42,354 bases of DNA from contig JAISEO010000028.1 of assembly GCA_031264075.1 (NCBI GenBank), positions 1 through 42,354 of the forward strand, read 5' to 3'. The notes under the pieces are model-generated. The model ran no database searches and was not told the origin of the DNA. It worked only from the letters and a program-made list of their open reading frames with translations. Positions 35,203 to 42,354 of this stretch are shown in pieces. The position numbers and the translations under genes were made by a program. Position 1 is the first letter of the stretch, and each line of letters begins with the position of its first letter. The DNA is from Coriobacteriales bacterium. GTDB lineage: Bacteria > Actinomycetota > Coriobacteriia > Coriobacteriales > UBA8131.

Positions 35203-35579
35203 TTGCCTCCCTTCCCTGACGCGATATCCTGCACGGAAGCTTTTTCCCGCTCAGACAGCGGGTCGGGCTCCAGAATCATCTCCAGGGCATCAAAGCGGCA
35301 CTCGGCAGCGCAGATGCCGCAGCCCTTGCAGTGCTCGTAGTCTATGCCGGTCATGGCCTGATCCTCAACGAGGATGGAGGAGTCGGGGCAGTGCACCCAG
35401 CACAGCATACAGTTGGTGCAGGCGTCCTCGCTCCAGACAGGGCGGTCGCTCCGCCAGCCACCGGTGGCATAGAGTACGGAATTGCCGGGATCAATGACCA
35501 CGGCACCCGGCAGAAAGTCGCTGCTGGTCCAACGATCAAAGTCCGATACGTCCCTGTGAGTCAGCTTTGCCTGTGTCAT
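35199..35579 (-). CDS. porD: Pyruvate:ferredoxin oxidoreductase delta (ferredoxin-like) subunit
   Basis: The 126-residue iron-sulfur subunit has two [4Fe-4S] motifs, CTNCMLCWVHCP and CKGCGICAAEC, the second followed by Arg rather than the common Pro. It passes electrons from the catalytic subunits to ferredoxin. I use the ATG at 35579, which overlaps the porG stop as ATGA; a GTG two codons earlier (35585) sits only 4 bases after AGGAGG and is an alternative. The N-terminal half (about 1-60) is the usual linker region of this subunit. Confidence 0.92.
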   Translation of the reverse strand: MTQAKLTHRDVSDFDRWTSSDFLPGAVVIDPGNSVLYATGGWRSDRPVWSEDACTNCMLCWVHCPDSSILVEDQAMTGIDYEHCKGCGICAAECRFDALEMILEPDPLSEREKASVQDIASGKGGK

Positions 35580-36151
35580 TGGCACACCACCTCCTGAGCT
35601 GCCCTGTCCACCGAGGCCAGGTTGGCATCGATGACAGCTGGTGAGAACTTCTTGCCAAAGCTCATCCGCAGATCCTCTTTGAGGGCATCAACCGTTACGA
35701 CCCTGGTGACATGGGCGAGCGCCCCAACGGTGGGTGTGTTGGGGATGTCGCGGCCGATGGTGTCGAGCGCAATACCCGAAGCGTCCACGATGGCTATCCT
35801 GATGTCTGGCGGTACCTCGAGCTCGGTACGGATAGTGTCAACATCCCTGGTGGTGTTGAGGAGGAGCAGGCCGCTCTCATCCAGGCCCTCCAACACATTG
35901 ACTATGGAGAGCAGGGTCTCGTCGAGCACGACAACGATACCGGGGTTAACGATGTTATTGTGCAGCTCTATGGGCGCATCGCTGATGCGCGAGTACGCCC
36001 TCAGCGGCGCTCCGGTGCGTTCCGGTCCGTATTCGGGCATGGCCTGAATGTAACTGCCGTTGCGTAAGGCAGTCTCGGCCAGCAGTTTAGAGGCCGTAAC
36101 GGCGCCCTGTCCGGCTCGGGCATGCCAGCGGATCTCAATGAGACCACTCAT
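35576..36151 (-). CDS. porG: Pyruvate:ferredoxin oxidoreductase gamma subunit
   Basis: The 191-residue gamma subunit has RWHARAGQGAVTASKLLAE at its start and QAMPEYGPERTGAP, both hallmarks of the family. The ATG at 36151 has GGAGG 7 bases upstream; a GTG two codons earlier is less well placed. It is the first gene of the por cluster. The 178 bases upstream, to the amidohydrolase stop, hold no other gene and probably the por promoter. Confidence 0.93.
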   Translation of the reverse strand: MSGLIEIRWHARAGQGAVTASKLLAETALRNGSYIQAMPEYGPERTGAPLRAYSRISDAPIELHNNIVNPGIVVVLDETLLSIVNVLEGLDESGLLLLNTTRDVDTIRTELEVPPDIRIAIVDASGIALDTIGRDIPNTPTVGALAHVTRVVTVDALKEDLRMSFGKKFSPAVIDANLASVDRAAQEVVCQ

Positions 36152-36329
36152 AAACACTCCTCCCTGGGTTGGTTAAGGTTGCTTCTGCCACGTCTTTCTG
36201 TACAAGCCTTCCGCAGCTGCGCACACGTCCCACGCGACTCAACGCCGTACCGTGCTGTCCCTTGCAGGCAAAGCAGATTGCATGACAGAAGAATAAGCGG
36301 CATTCTAGCAAAAGCCTCATCCGTCAACG

Positions 36330-37643
36330 CTACAAGGCTGCAACAATGTCCTGTGCGGCCTTACTCACCCCCGAGACGGCACGTTCGAGGTCAATGGTCT
36401 TCCATTCACCGTGCGAATAGAGTATCTCACCGTCCACCATGGTCATGAGCACGTCACTGCCCTGGGTGGCGTACACGAGGTTGTTGAGTTGCTCGTGCAC
36501 GGGATACATCCACGGCCCACTGACGTCCAGGAGGACAAGGTCCGCGGCGGCACCTGCCTCAAGCATGCCGGCACGCTCCCTCCCCTGGCTCTGTGCACCC
36601 TGAATCGTTGCCATCCTCAGCACATCCTCGGGGCCCACGACGCTGGCGTCGAGCTCCCGTACCTTGGCGAGCAGGGCCGCTGTGTACAGCTCCTTGAACA
36701 TATTGTGATTATTGTTGGAGGCCACGCTGTCTGTTCCCAGGCCCACCTTGACCCCGGCGGCAAGCATGCCGGCAAGCGGTGCGATGCCCGAGCCGAGTTT
36801 GGCGTTTGAGCAGGGGTTATGGGCCACCGTTACGCCCCTGGCTGCCATAATCCGCCAGTCCTCCGGCTCGGTCCATACGGCATGGGCGGCCGTGCAGGGC
36901 TGGGTAAAGAAGTCAAGGGAGTCAAAGTACTCCGTGGGTGTGAGCCCGCCTCTGCGCAGCTTGGCTTCCTCGTGTTCGCTCTCAGTCTCGCTCAGATGGA
37001 TATGCGTGTTAACGCCCAGCTCACACGCCTGTATGCCCACGGCCCGGACGATATGCGGGTTGGAGAGATACTCGGAATGCACGAAGATGTCCAGTTTGAG
37101 GCGCCCGTTGCAGCTGTTATGGTAGCTGTGCACCAGGCTCTCTACCTCGGCCTTGTGCGGCATGGTATCGTAGCGCTGTTCCGGGTCAAAGGCCACCGGC
37201 CCGTAGCTGAGGTTTGCCTTGATGCCGCTGGTCCTCACCGCCTCGGCACGCTCTCTCGTAAAGTTGTACATGTCGGTAAAGCCCACGACGCCAAAGCGCA
37301 GCATCTCGGCAATGGCCAGTTCGCTGGCAGGCAGTGCCATCTCCGGCGTTATCAGCGCCTCAAACGGAAATACCTTGGTGTTGAGCCACTCCGCCAGCGA
37401 AAGCCCCTCGGCGTAACCCCTGAGCAGGGTCATGGGGATGTGGGTGTGGATATTGTACAGGCCCGGCATCAGCAGCCTGCCCACGCCGCTTATCTCCTGC
37501 ACGGCACCCAGCGCACGGTTTGCGTCCGTACGGGGGTCATCGGGGCCCACATAGCTGATGGTGTCACCCTCGGTGAGCACGTAGCCCTGCTCGATGGTGT
37601 AGGCGCTGGACAGGTAGGCGATACGGGAGAACAGGATACTCAT
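36330..37643 (-). CDS. Amidohydrolase related to methylthioadenosine/S-adenosylhomocysteine deaminase
   Basis: The 437-residue TRZ/ATZ-type amidohydrolase has HTH in NIHTHIPMTLLRGYAEG, HIHLSETESE, a TAAHAVW histidine and the catalytic GTDSVASNNN, followed by the usual NPCSNAKLGSG. This set matches the MtaD branch, which deaminates S-adenosylhomocysteine or 5'-methylthioadenosine to the inosyl form, but related enzymes deaminate guanine or other aminated rings. The HTHIPMTLLRG and SETESEHEE motifs favour MtaD. GAGGAG lies 6 bases before the ATG. It is downstream of tyrS on the same strand. Which substrate it uses needs assay; the sequence supports the family more than the exact reaction. Confidence 0.8.
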   Translation of the reverse strand: MSILFSRIAYLSSAYTIEQGYVLTEGDTISYVGPDDPRTDANRALGAVQEISGVGRLLMPGLYNIHTHIPMTLLRGYAEGLSLAEWLNTKVFPFEALITPEMALPASELAIAEMLRFGVVGFTDMYNFTRERAEAVRTSGIKANLSYGPVAFDPEQRYDTMPHKAEVESLVHSYHNSCNGRLKLDIFVHSEYLSNPHIVRAVGIQACELGVNTHIHLSETESEHEEAKLRRGGLTPTEYFDSLDFFTQPCTAAHAVWTEPEDWRIMAARGVTVAHNPCSNAKLGSGIAPLAGMLAAGVKVGLGTDSVASNNNHNMFKELYTAALLAKVRELDASVVGPEDVLRMATIQGAQSQGRERAGMLEAGAAADLVLLDVSGPWMYPVHEQLNNLVYATQGSDVLMTMVDGEILYSHGEWKTIDLERAVSGVSKAAQDIVAAL

Positions 37644-37715
37644 GACACGCTCCTCTTACTGGTTGGGGCTTACTCGGTTGAAACAGGGTTGAAGGCTTGC
37701 TGCCCGGCTGTCTTG

Positions 37716-37748
37716 GGCCGGAGGCATACCGCCTGTACGCTGCCGGCC
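37716..37748. other. Nested hairpin between tyrS and the amidohydrolase
   Basis: GGCCGG (37716-37721) pairs with CCGGCC (37743-37748), and AGGC (37722-37725) pairs with GCCT (37731-37734). It lies in the 131-base gap after the tyrS stop, with no T-tract. It could be a weak terminator or an RNA-stabilising fold. Confidence 0.35.
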
Positions 37749-37774
37749 AAAGGTCCAGGGCCGGGAGTTGGCGC

Positions 37775-38983
37775 TCAGGGTAGGCGGATATACCGGCGTT
37801 TTCCTACCTGCAACACCGCGCCTGCGAGCGCTTCGGCTGCGGCCTCGTAGTGCTTCGGTGCCTGCGCCCGGCCTCCTATCTTCACGCCACCGTTGTCTAT
37901 CAGGCGACGGCCCTCACTCGCCGAGGCAGCAAGACCGGTCTCTGCCAGCAGGGAGGGAAGATAGACCTGGCCGTCTGCGTCGGCGGATACCTGGCCTTCG
38001 TAGCACGGAATCTCCTCGGGCAAGCCATGCTGCTTGAACACGCGGTCAAAGCCTTCCTCGGCCTGGGCGGCTGCCTCCTCGCCCCAATACTGGGTGACGA
38101 TATTGGCCGCCAGAGCGCGCTTGGCCCTGTTGGGATGCAGACTGCCGTCCGCCAGCGCCGCTAGCGTCTGCTCAATCTCCGCGAGGCTGAAGGAGGACGT
38201 AAGCTGGTAATAGCGCGGCATCAGAGCGTCGGGGATACTCATTGCCTTGCCAAACATCTCTGCCGGCTCCTCGGTAATGCTGATGTAGTTGCCATAGCTC
38301 TTGGACATCTTGAGCTCGCCGTCGGTGCCCTCCAGAAGCGGCAGGGTGAGGCATATCTGCGGCTCCATGCCGAGTTTTTCCATCAGCTCGCGCCCGGCGA
38401 GGAGGTTGAAGAGCTGATCGTTGCCGCCTATCTCCATGTCTGCCTTGACCACCACGCTGTCGTAGGCCTGCATCACAGGATACAAAAACTCGTGCAGCGA
38501 GATAGACTGCTCGCTGTGGTAACGCCTGGCAAAGTCGTCCCGCTCCAAAATGCGCGCCACGGTAAAGTGCGACATAAGGTGGAGCAGGTCTTCCAGGGCA
38601 AGAGGGGTGAGCCAACTGCCGTTCCAGACCAGCTCGGTCCGCTCCCGGTCCAGTATCTTGAAGGCCTGGCTCACGTAGGTCTGCGCGTTTTCTGCAATCT
38701 GCTCGCTGGTCAGGGGCGGACGGGTCGAGTTTCTTCCCGAGGGGTCGCCGATGTGTGCCGTGCCATCGCCGATGATGAGCACCGCCTGATGCCCGAGCTC
38801 TTGCAGCTGACGGAGTTTGCGCAGGGGCACCGCGTGCCCCAGATGGATGTCCGGGGCGGTGGGATCCACGCCGAATTTGATGCGCAGCGGAGTGCCCTTC
38901 TCCAGTTTTTCTGTGAGTCCCGCCAGGGGCACGATGTGCGCCTGGCCGCTCGCGAAGATCGGTATCTGATGTGTGCTGTCCAA
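37775..38983 (-). CDS. tyrS: Tyrosyl-tRNA synthetase
   Basis: The 402-residue class I synthetase has a HIGH-like HLGH in DIHLGHAVPL, KMSKS in ELKMSKSYGNY, the tRNA/ATP region HEFLYPVMQAYDS and a C-terminal S4 RNA-binding domain (about 335-402). It charges tRNA-Tyr with tyrosine. The start is TTG. Two TTG codons stand next to each other; the second (38983) has GGAGG 7 bases upstream, while the first (38986) is only 4 away. It is divergent from galE. Confidence 0.96.
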   Translation of the reverse strand: MDSTHQIPIFASGQAHIVPLAGLTEKLEKGTPLRIKFGVDPTAPDIHLGHAVPLRKLRQLQELGHQAVLIIGDGTAHIGDPSGRNSTRPPLTSEQIAENAQTYVSQAFKILDRERTELVWNGSWLTPLALEDLLHLMSHFTVARILERDDFARRYHSEQSISLHEFLYPVMQAYDSVVVKADMEIGGNDQLFNLLAGRELMEKLGMEPQICLTLPLLEGTDGELKMSKSYGNYISITEEPAEMFGKAMSIPDALMPRYYQLTSSFSLAEIEQTLAALADGSLHPNRAKRALAANIVTQYWGEEAAAQAEEGFDRVFKQHGLPEEIPCYEGQVSADADGQVYLPSLLAETGLAASASEGRRLIDNGGVKIGGRAQAPKHYEAAAEALAGAVLQVGKRRYIRLP

Positions 38984-39079
38984 CAAGCTTCCTCCAAACT
39001 GCTGCGTTTTCCTTGGCTATGCATTATAGGTTATGATGGAAGCAATTTCTGCACTGGCTCACTGAGAGGTAGGGATTCC

Positions 39080-40066
39080 ATGAAAGTCTTTGTTGCTGGC
39101 GGGGCCGGATATATCGGCTCGCATGCCGTGTATGAGTTGCTCCGCGCCGGGCATGAGGTCGTTGTCTATGACAACCTTTCCACCGGACGTCGTGCGGCAG
39201 TGCACCCGGAGGCCCGGTTCTATGAGGGGGACATCCTCGACCGGGCCCGCGTCGTCGAGGTCCTGGAGGCCGAGCGAGAGACGGGCGCCGTGGCCGTGGC
39301 CCTGCATTTTGCGGCCAAGCTTATCGTGCCCGAGAGCGTTACGCACCCGCTCGCCTACTACCACAACAACGTGGAGGGCCTGCGTCAGATGCTGGCAGGC
39401 CTCATAGAGGCCGATGTCAGGCATGTCGTGTTTTCATCCACAGCGGCTGTGTATGGCGAGCCTGGGGAGGGAGAATGCTTTGAGGAAAGCGCCACGCTGC
39501 CCATCAATCCCTATGGCGAGACCAAGCTGGCCGCGGAGCGCATGATACAGTGGGTGGCCGCCGCCCACGGGATGAATTTCTGTGTGTTCCGGTACTTTAA
39601 CGTGGCGGGAGCCGATGCCTCCCTCGAGATTGGCCTTGACAAGGACCAGCTCACCCACCTGGTGCCGCTCATCATGCAGACCGCGCTGGGCCAGAGAGAT
39701 CGGCTCTCGATTTTCGGCAGCGATTATGATACGCCGGACGGCACCTGCATCCGCGACTACATCCACGTGAGCGACCTCGCCCGGGCCCATGTACTCGGAG
39801 CTGAGCATATCGTCAAACACCAAGAAAGCCTGCTGCTCAACCTCGGCTCCGGCAGGGGCTACAGTGTGAGGGAGGTGGTGGCCGAGGCGGAGGCGCTGTT
39901 TCCCTTTGCTTACGAGTATGCGGCTCGGCGTCCGGGTGACCCGGCCAGGCTCATAGCCAATATACAAAAAGCCCGAGAGCAGCTGGACTGGCAGCCGCGC
40001 CTCGGGCTCAGGGAGATACTACAGAGCGACTATGCCTACCGGAAGAAGCTCCTGGAAGAGGGTTGA
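39080..40066 (+). CDS. galE: UDP-glucose 4-epimerase
   Basis: The 328-residue short-chain dehydrogenase-type epimerase has the NAD motif GGAGYIGS (residues 7-14), the catalytic Ser in SSTAAVYGE and Tyr/Lys in YGETK, and the HVSDLARAH stretch. It interconverts UDP-glucose and UDP-galactose, supplying sugars for surface polysaccharides. The start ATG has AGGTAGGG just upstream; a long reading frame continues into the antisense of tyrS but is not used. It is convergent with the penicillin-binding protein, whose stop lies 1 base away. Confidence 0.95.
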   Translation: MKVFVAGGAGYIGSHAVYELLRAGHEVVVYDNLSTGRRAAVHPEARFYEGDILDRARVVEVLEAERETGAVAVALHFAAKLIVPESVTHPLAYYHNNVEGLRQMLAGLIEADVRHVVFSSTAAVYGEPGEGECFEESATLPINPYGETKLAAERMIQWVAAAHGMNFCVFRYFNVAGADASLEIGLDKDQLTHLVPLIMQTALGQRDRLSIFGSDYDTPDGTCIRDYIHVSDLARAHVLGAEHIVKHQESLLLNLGSGRGYSVREVVAEAEALFPFAYEYAARRPGDPARLIANIQKAREQLDWQPRLGLREILQSDYAYRKKLLEEG

Positions 40067-40067
40067 T

Positions 40068-42167
40068 TCACGGGCTCGGGCTGCCCTGGGTATAGATGGG
40101 CGGACCATCCGGGACGGGCGTTTCGCCGCCGGGCGTGGTGCCACCGCTGCTGGGATCCTTGTTCTCCTCGGCCTGCTTCTGCTCTTCCTCGAGGAGTTCA
40201 GCGGCCTCCTCCTCCTCCTCCCTTTGCTTCGCGGCTGCCGCTGCCGCAGCAGCGTATGCGGACTGCTCGTCGGAGGACATGAAGCTTGCGTCAGACTTGT
40301 AGACCGGATCGGGGGCGCTGGGGTAGGCCAGGTCCTCTTCTCCGGCCAGGGCTCGGCTCATGTATTCTCCCCAATACGAACACACGTAATCCTCGGCCGT
40401 ATAGCCGGTGTTGCGCTCCTCTCTGACTCCCAGCCACATGGCGGTGGAGAGCTGTGGCGTGCCCCCGACAAACCAGCAATCGCGATAATCCTCGGAGATC
40501 CCCGTTTTTCCGTAGGCCTGATGGCCGGCGACCACTGCCTGATACGCGGTGCCTGAGGTAATGACGCCCTTCAAAACATTGGTGGCGGCGCAGGCAACCT
40601 CGGGGGTGATGGCCTGTGTCCCCACGGCCTCGTGCTCATAGATAAGGTTGCCGTTGGAGTCGAGGATCTTGGTGATGGCGACCGGCTCAACATACACGCC
40701 GTTGTTGCCGATGGTTCCGTAGGCCGAGGCCATTTCCAGGGTGTTGACGCCCTGAGAACCCAGAATCACCGAGTTGACCGTGGCCAGGTCGCTTTTGATG
40801 CCGCAGCGGTGGGCCACGTCAATAACCGCGTTGGGCCCTATCGCCCTCACGACGCGCGCAAAAGCCGTGTTGGACGACTTCCATGTGGCGGATTCCAGCG
40901 TGAGCGTACCGTAGTTGGCCCTGCCGAAGTTCTCCACGTTCCAGTCGCCCAGCGTAAAGGTGGACGAGGCGGACACCGGCGTCCTGGGTGAATAGCCCTG
41001 CTCCAGGGCCGCTACCAGGCCAAAGGTCTTGAACGAGGAGCCGGGTTGCCGGTGCATGTCGGAAGAGGTCGACCACTGGTCGGTATAGAAGTCCTTGCCG
41101 CCGCGCATGGCCAGAATGTAGCCGTTGCGGGGATCTATGGAGGTGAGGCCCATCTCAACGTCCCAGTCAACCGTTGCCTCCCTCTCAGCGCACACGTCCT
41201 CTGCGAGGGCCTGGAGATCGAGGTTGATGGTGGTATAGACGGTATAGCCGCTCTTGAAGACGGTTTCGGTGGAATACTGATGCTCGAGCAGGTTGCGCAC
41301 GTAGGAGGTGAAGTAGGGTGCGAGATAAATGCCGTCGTCCGGTTGGGTATTGAGGATGAGCTCCGGCGGGGTGGCAACAGCCTCGTCGTACTGCGCCTGG
41401 GTGATATAGCCGTTTACGAGCATGCGGCCGAGCACGGCGACGCGTCGTATCTCGGCGTTCTCGGGATAATACACGGGATTATTGTAGGTGGGCTGTTGCG
41501 GAATACCGGCCAGAAGCGCGGCCTCGCCCAGATTGAGGTCCGAGGCGTTTTTGCTGAAGTAGTGTCGGGCCGCGGACTGGATGCCGTAGGCGCCGTCGCC
41601 GTAATTGATGGTATTGAGGTACATCATCAAGACGGTCTCTTTGCTGTAGGTCTTCTCCAGCTCCATGGCCAGGTATATCTCGCGCACCTTGCGCTCAGCG
41701 GTGATGTCATTGGCCTCGCTCTGGAGCACGGTCTGTCGTACCAGCTGCTGGGTGATGGTAGAAGCGCCCTGCGTGGTACCCCCCAGGATGTCGTTGACCG
41801 CGGCACGCGCGATTCCGTAGAAGTCCACGCCGTTATGCTCCCAGAAGCGCTCGTCCTCAACCGCAATGGTGGCGTTGAACACATGGGGAGACACCTTGGT
41901 AGCCTCAACGGGCTCCCGGTCCTCCATAAAGAACTCGGCCAGCTTGGTTACGCCATCGCTGGCATAGACCTTGGTCTTCTCCGCAACATTAAATGCTTCA
42001 AAATCCGATACGGGTGGCACGTCCTCCAGCCACTTGTCCACGACAGCCATGGCGCTCGTAGCCCCCACGCCGAGCACAAAGAAAAGGCCGATGAAGAATA
42101 CCAGCACGACAAAGGGTACAACCGGTTTTTTCTGAGCCGCCTTAGCTCGCTTTGTTCTCGAAGCCAT
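40068..42167 (-). CDS. Class A penicillin-binding protein (PBP1A-like)
   Basis: The 699-residue bifunctional peptidoglycan synthase has a short cytoplasmic N-terminus, one membrane helix (about 17-40) and a GT51 glycosyltransferase domain (about 90-250; VEDERFWEHNGVD, TQGASTITQQLVRQ). A transpeptidase domain follows, with the SxxK nucleophile S377-S-F-K380, SSN in WKSSNTAF (about 430) and KTG (554-556). A Glu/Ala-rich coiled tail then gives way to a Gly/Pro/Thr C-terminus. It polymerises lipid II and cross-links the glycan outside the membrane; beta-lactams bind S377. A GGGAGG site lies 4 bases before the ATG. A possible promoter (AGGACA, 17 bases, TACGAT) lies just upstream. Confidence 0.95.
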   Translation of the reverse strand: MASRTKRAKAAQKKPVVPFVVLVFFIGLFFVLGVGATSAMAVVDKWLEDVPPVSDFEAFNVAEKTKVYASDGVTKLAEFFMEDREPVEATKVSPHVFNATIAVEDERFWEHNGVDFYGIARAAVNDILGGTTQGASTITQQLVRQTVLQSEANDITAERKVREIYLAMELEKTYSKETVLMMYLNTINYGDGAYGIQSAARHYFSKNASDLNLGEAALLAGIPQQPTYNNPVYYPENAEIRRVAVLGRMLVNGYITQAQYDEAVATPPELILNTQPDDGIYLAPYFTSYVRNLLEHQYSTETVFKSGYTVYTTINLDLQALAEDVCAEREATVDWDVEMGLTSIDPRNGYILAMRGGKDFYTDQWSTSSDMHRQPGSSFKTFGLVAALEQGYSPRTPVSASSTFTLGDWNVENFGRANYGTLTLESATWKSSNTAFARVVRAIGPNAVIDVAHRCGIKSDLATVNSVILGSQGVNTLEMASAYGTIGNNGVYVEPVAITKILDSNGNLIYEHEAVGTQAITPEVACAATNVLKGVITSGTAYQAVVAGHQAYGKTGISEDYRDCWFVGGTPQLSTAMWLGVREERNTGYTAEDYVCSYWGEYMSRALAGEEDLAYPSAPDPVYKSDASFMSSDEQSAYAAAAAAAAKQREEEEEAAELLEEEQKQAEENKDPSSGGTTPGGETPVPDGPPIYTQGSPSP

Positions 42168-42252
42168 GTAACCTCCCTACAATCACAAAAATCGTAGCAG
42201 TTCTGCGAACAGATGTCCTGCTTTGTATGAAAACTGACATTATGGCTGAAAA

Positions 42253-42284
42253 CCCCCGCACAGGACATTTGTCCTGTGCGGGGG
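42253..42284 (-). terminator. Strong terminator hairpin of an off-window minus-strand gene
   Basis: Two 15-base arms pair perfectly: 42253-42267 with 42270-42284. Read on the minus strand the hairpin is followed by four Ts (complement of 42249-42252). This would end transcription coming from the right before the penicillin-binding protein. Confidence 0.75.
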
Positions 42285-42314
42285 AGTCTTTGTGTCCTCC
42301 TTATCTGCTGTCGT

Positions 42315-42349
42315 GGATTGCCGCGCTCGTTCCACTCGCTCGCAATGAC
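42315..42349. repeat. Short palindromic dispersed-repeat-like element
   Basis: On the minus strand it reads GTCATTGCGAGC through GGCAATCC, with ATTGC/GCAAT ends pairing around a CG-rich internal fold. Sequences of this exact style (CATTGCGAG...GCAATCC) occur as dispersed palindromes in many bacterial genomes. Only one copy is seen here. The element runs to within 5 bases of the window edge. Confidence 0.55.
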
Positions 42350-42354
42350 AAAAG

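Noticed and set aside
38492-39079. Frame extending GalE upstream into tyrS
   Set aside because: It is antisense to tyrS, and the epimerase starts cleanly at 39080 with a ribosome site.

Overview
The window is about 42 kb of high-GC bacterial chromosome with no rRNA, tRNA, CRISPR array, transposase or integrase that I can see. It best fits an actinobacterium of the class Coriobacteriia, in the Eggerthella, Adlercreutzia or Slackia direction (inference, moderate confidence). The reasons are CWB2 cell-wall-binding repeats together with LPXTG surface proteins, a SARP/BTAD-type regulator, an RF2 gene without a frameshift, frequent GTG/TTG starts, a split transketolase, pyruvate:ferredoxin oxidoreductase, and a cytoplasmic molybdopterin enzyme of the kind that is abundant in this class.

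Left part (1-6840). A small membrane protein is divergent from a polysaccharide flippase. It is followed by a subtilisin-like protease carrying three CWB2 repeats and an LRR protein with an LPXTG anchor, the last two nearly touching. Next come a cluster of short alternating repeats, a 57-residue orphan gene and a clear rho-independent terminator.

Catabolic locus (7112-18173, + strand). Behind a strong promoter overlapped by repeated operator-like sequences lie an ABC importer of the NitT/TauT class (ATPase, permease, lipoprotein), an intercistronic hairpin, a COG1228-type amidohydrolase, an MmgE/PrpD protein, an octopine/nopaline-dehydrogenase-like protein, an ornithine-cyclodeaminase-like protein, and a 981-residue protein. 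That protein fuses a four-cluster ferredoxin subunit to a molybdopterin catalytic subunit. This is the most likely undescribed system here: uptake and anaerobic breakdown of an unknown compound, perhaps opine-like or another secondary-amine acid.

Core block (18237-26066, - strand), in transcription order: secA, prfB, the two transketolase halves, ftsE (with a long low-complexity N-terminal extension) and ftsX, tightly packed with overlapping starts. Then a SARP/BTAD regulator with a degenerate ATPase-like N-terminus (26124-28052) faces a small ribbon-helix-helix-like gene and a coiled-coil tail-anchored membrane protein.

Right part (29439-42354). A peptidoglycan-binding-domain protein without a signal peptide lies after a second NitT/TauT-class importer. 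That importer follows porGDAB, and all read on the - strand. Upstream are an S-adenosylhomocysteine/methylthioadenosine-deaminase-like amidohydrolase, tyrS, galE (+ strand) and a class A penicillin-binding protein. The right edge carries a terminator for an off-window gene and a short palindromic dispersed-repeat-like element.
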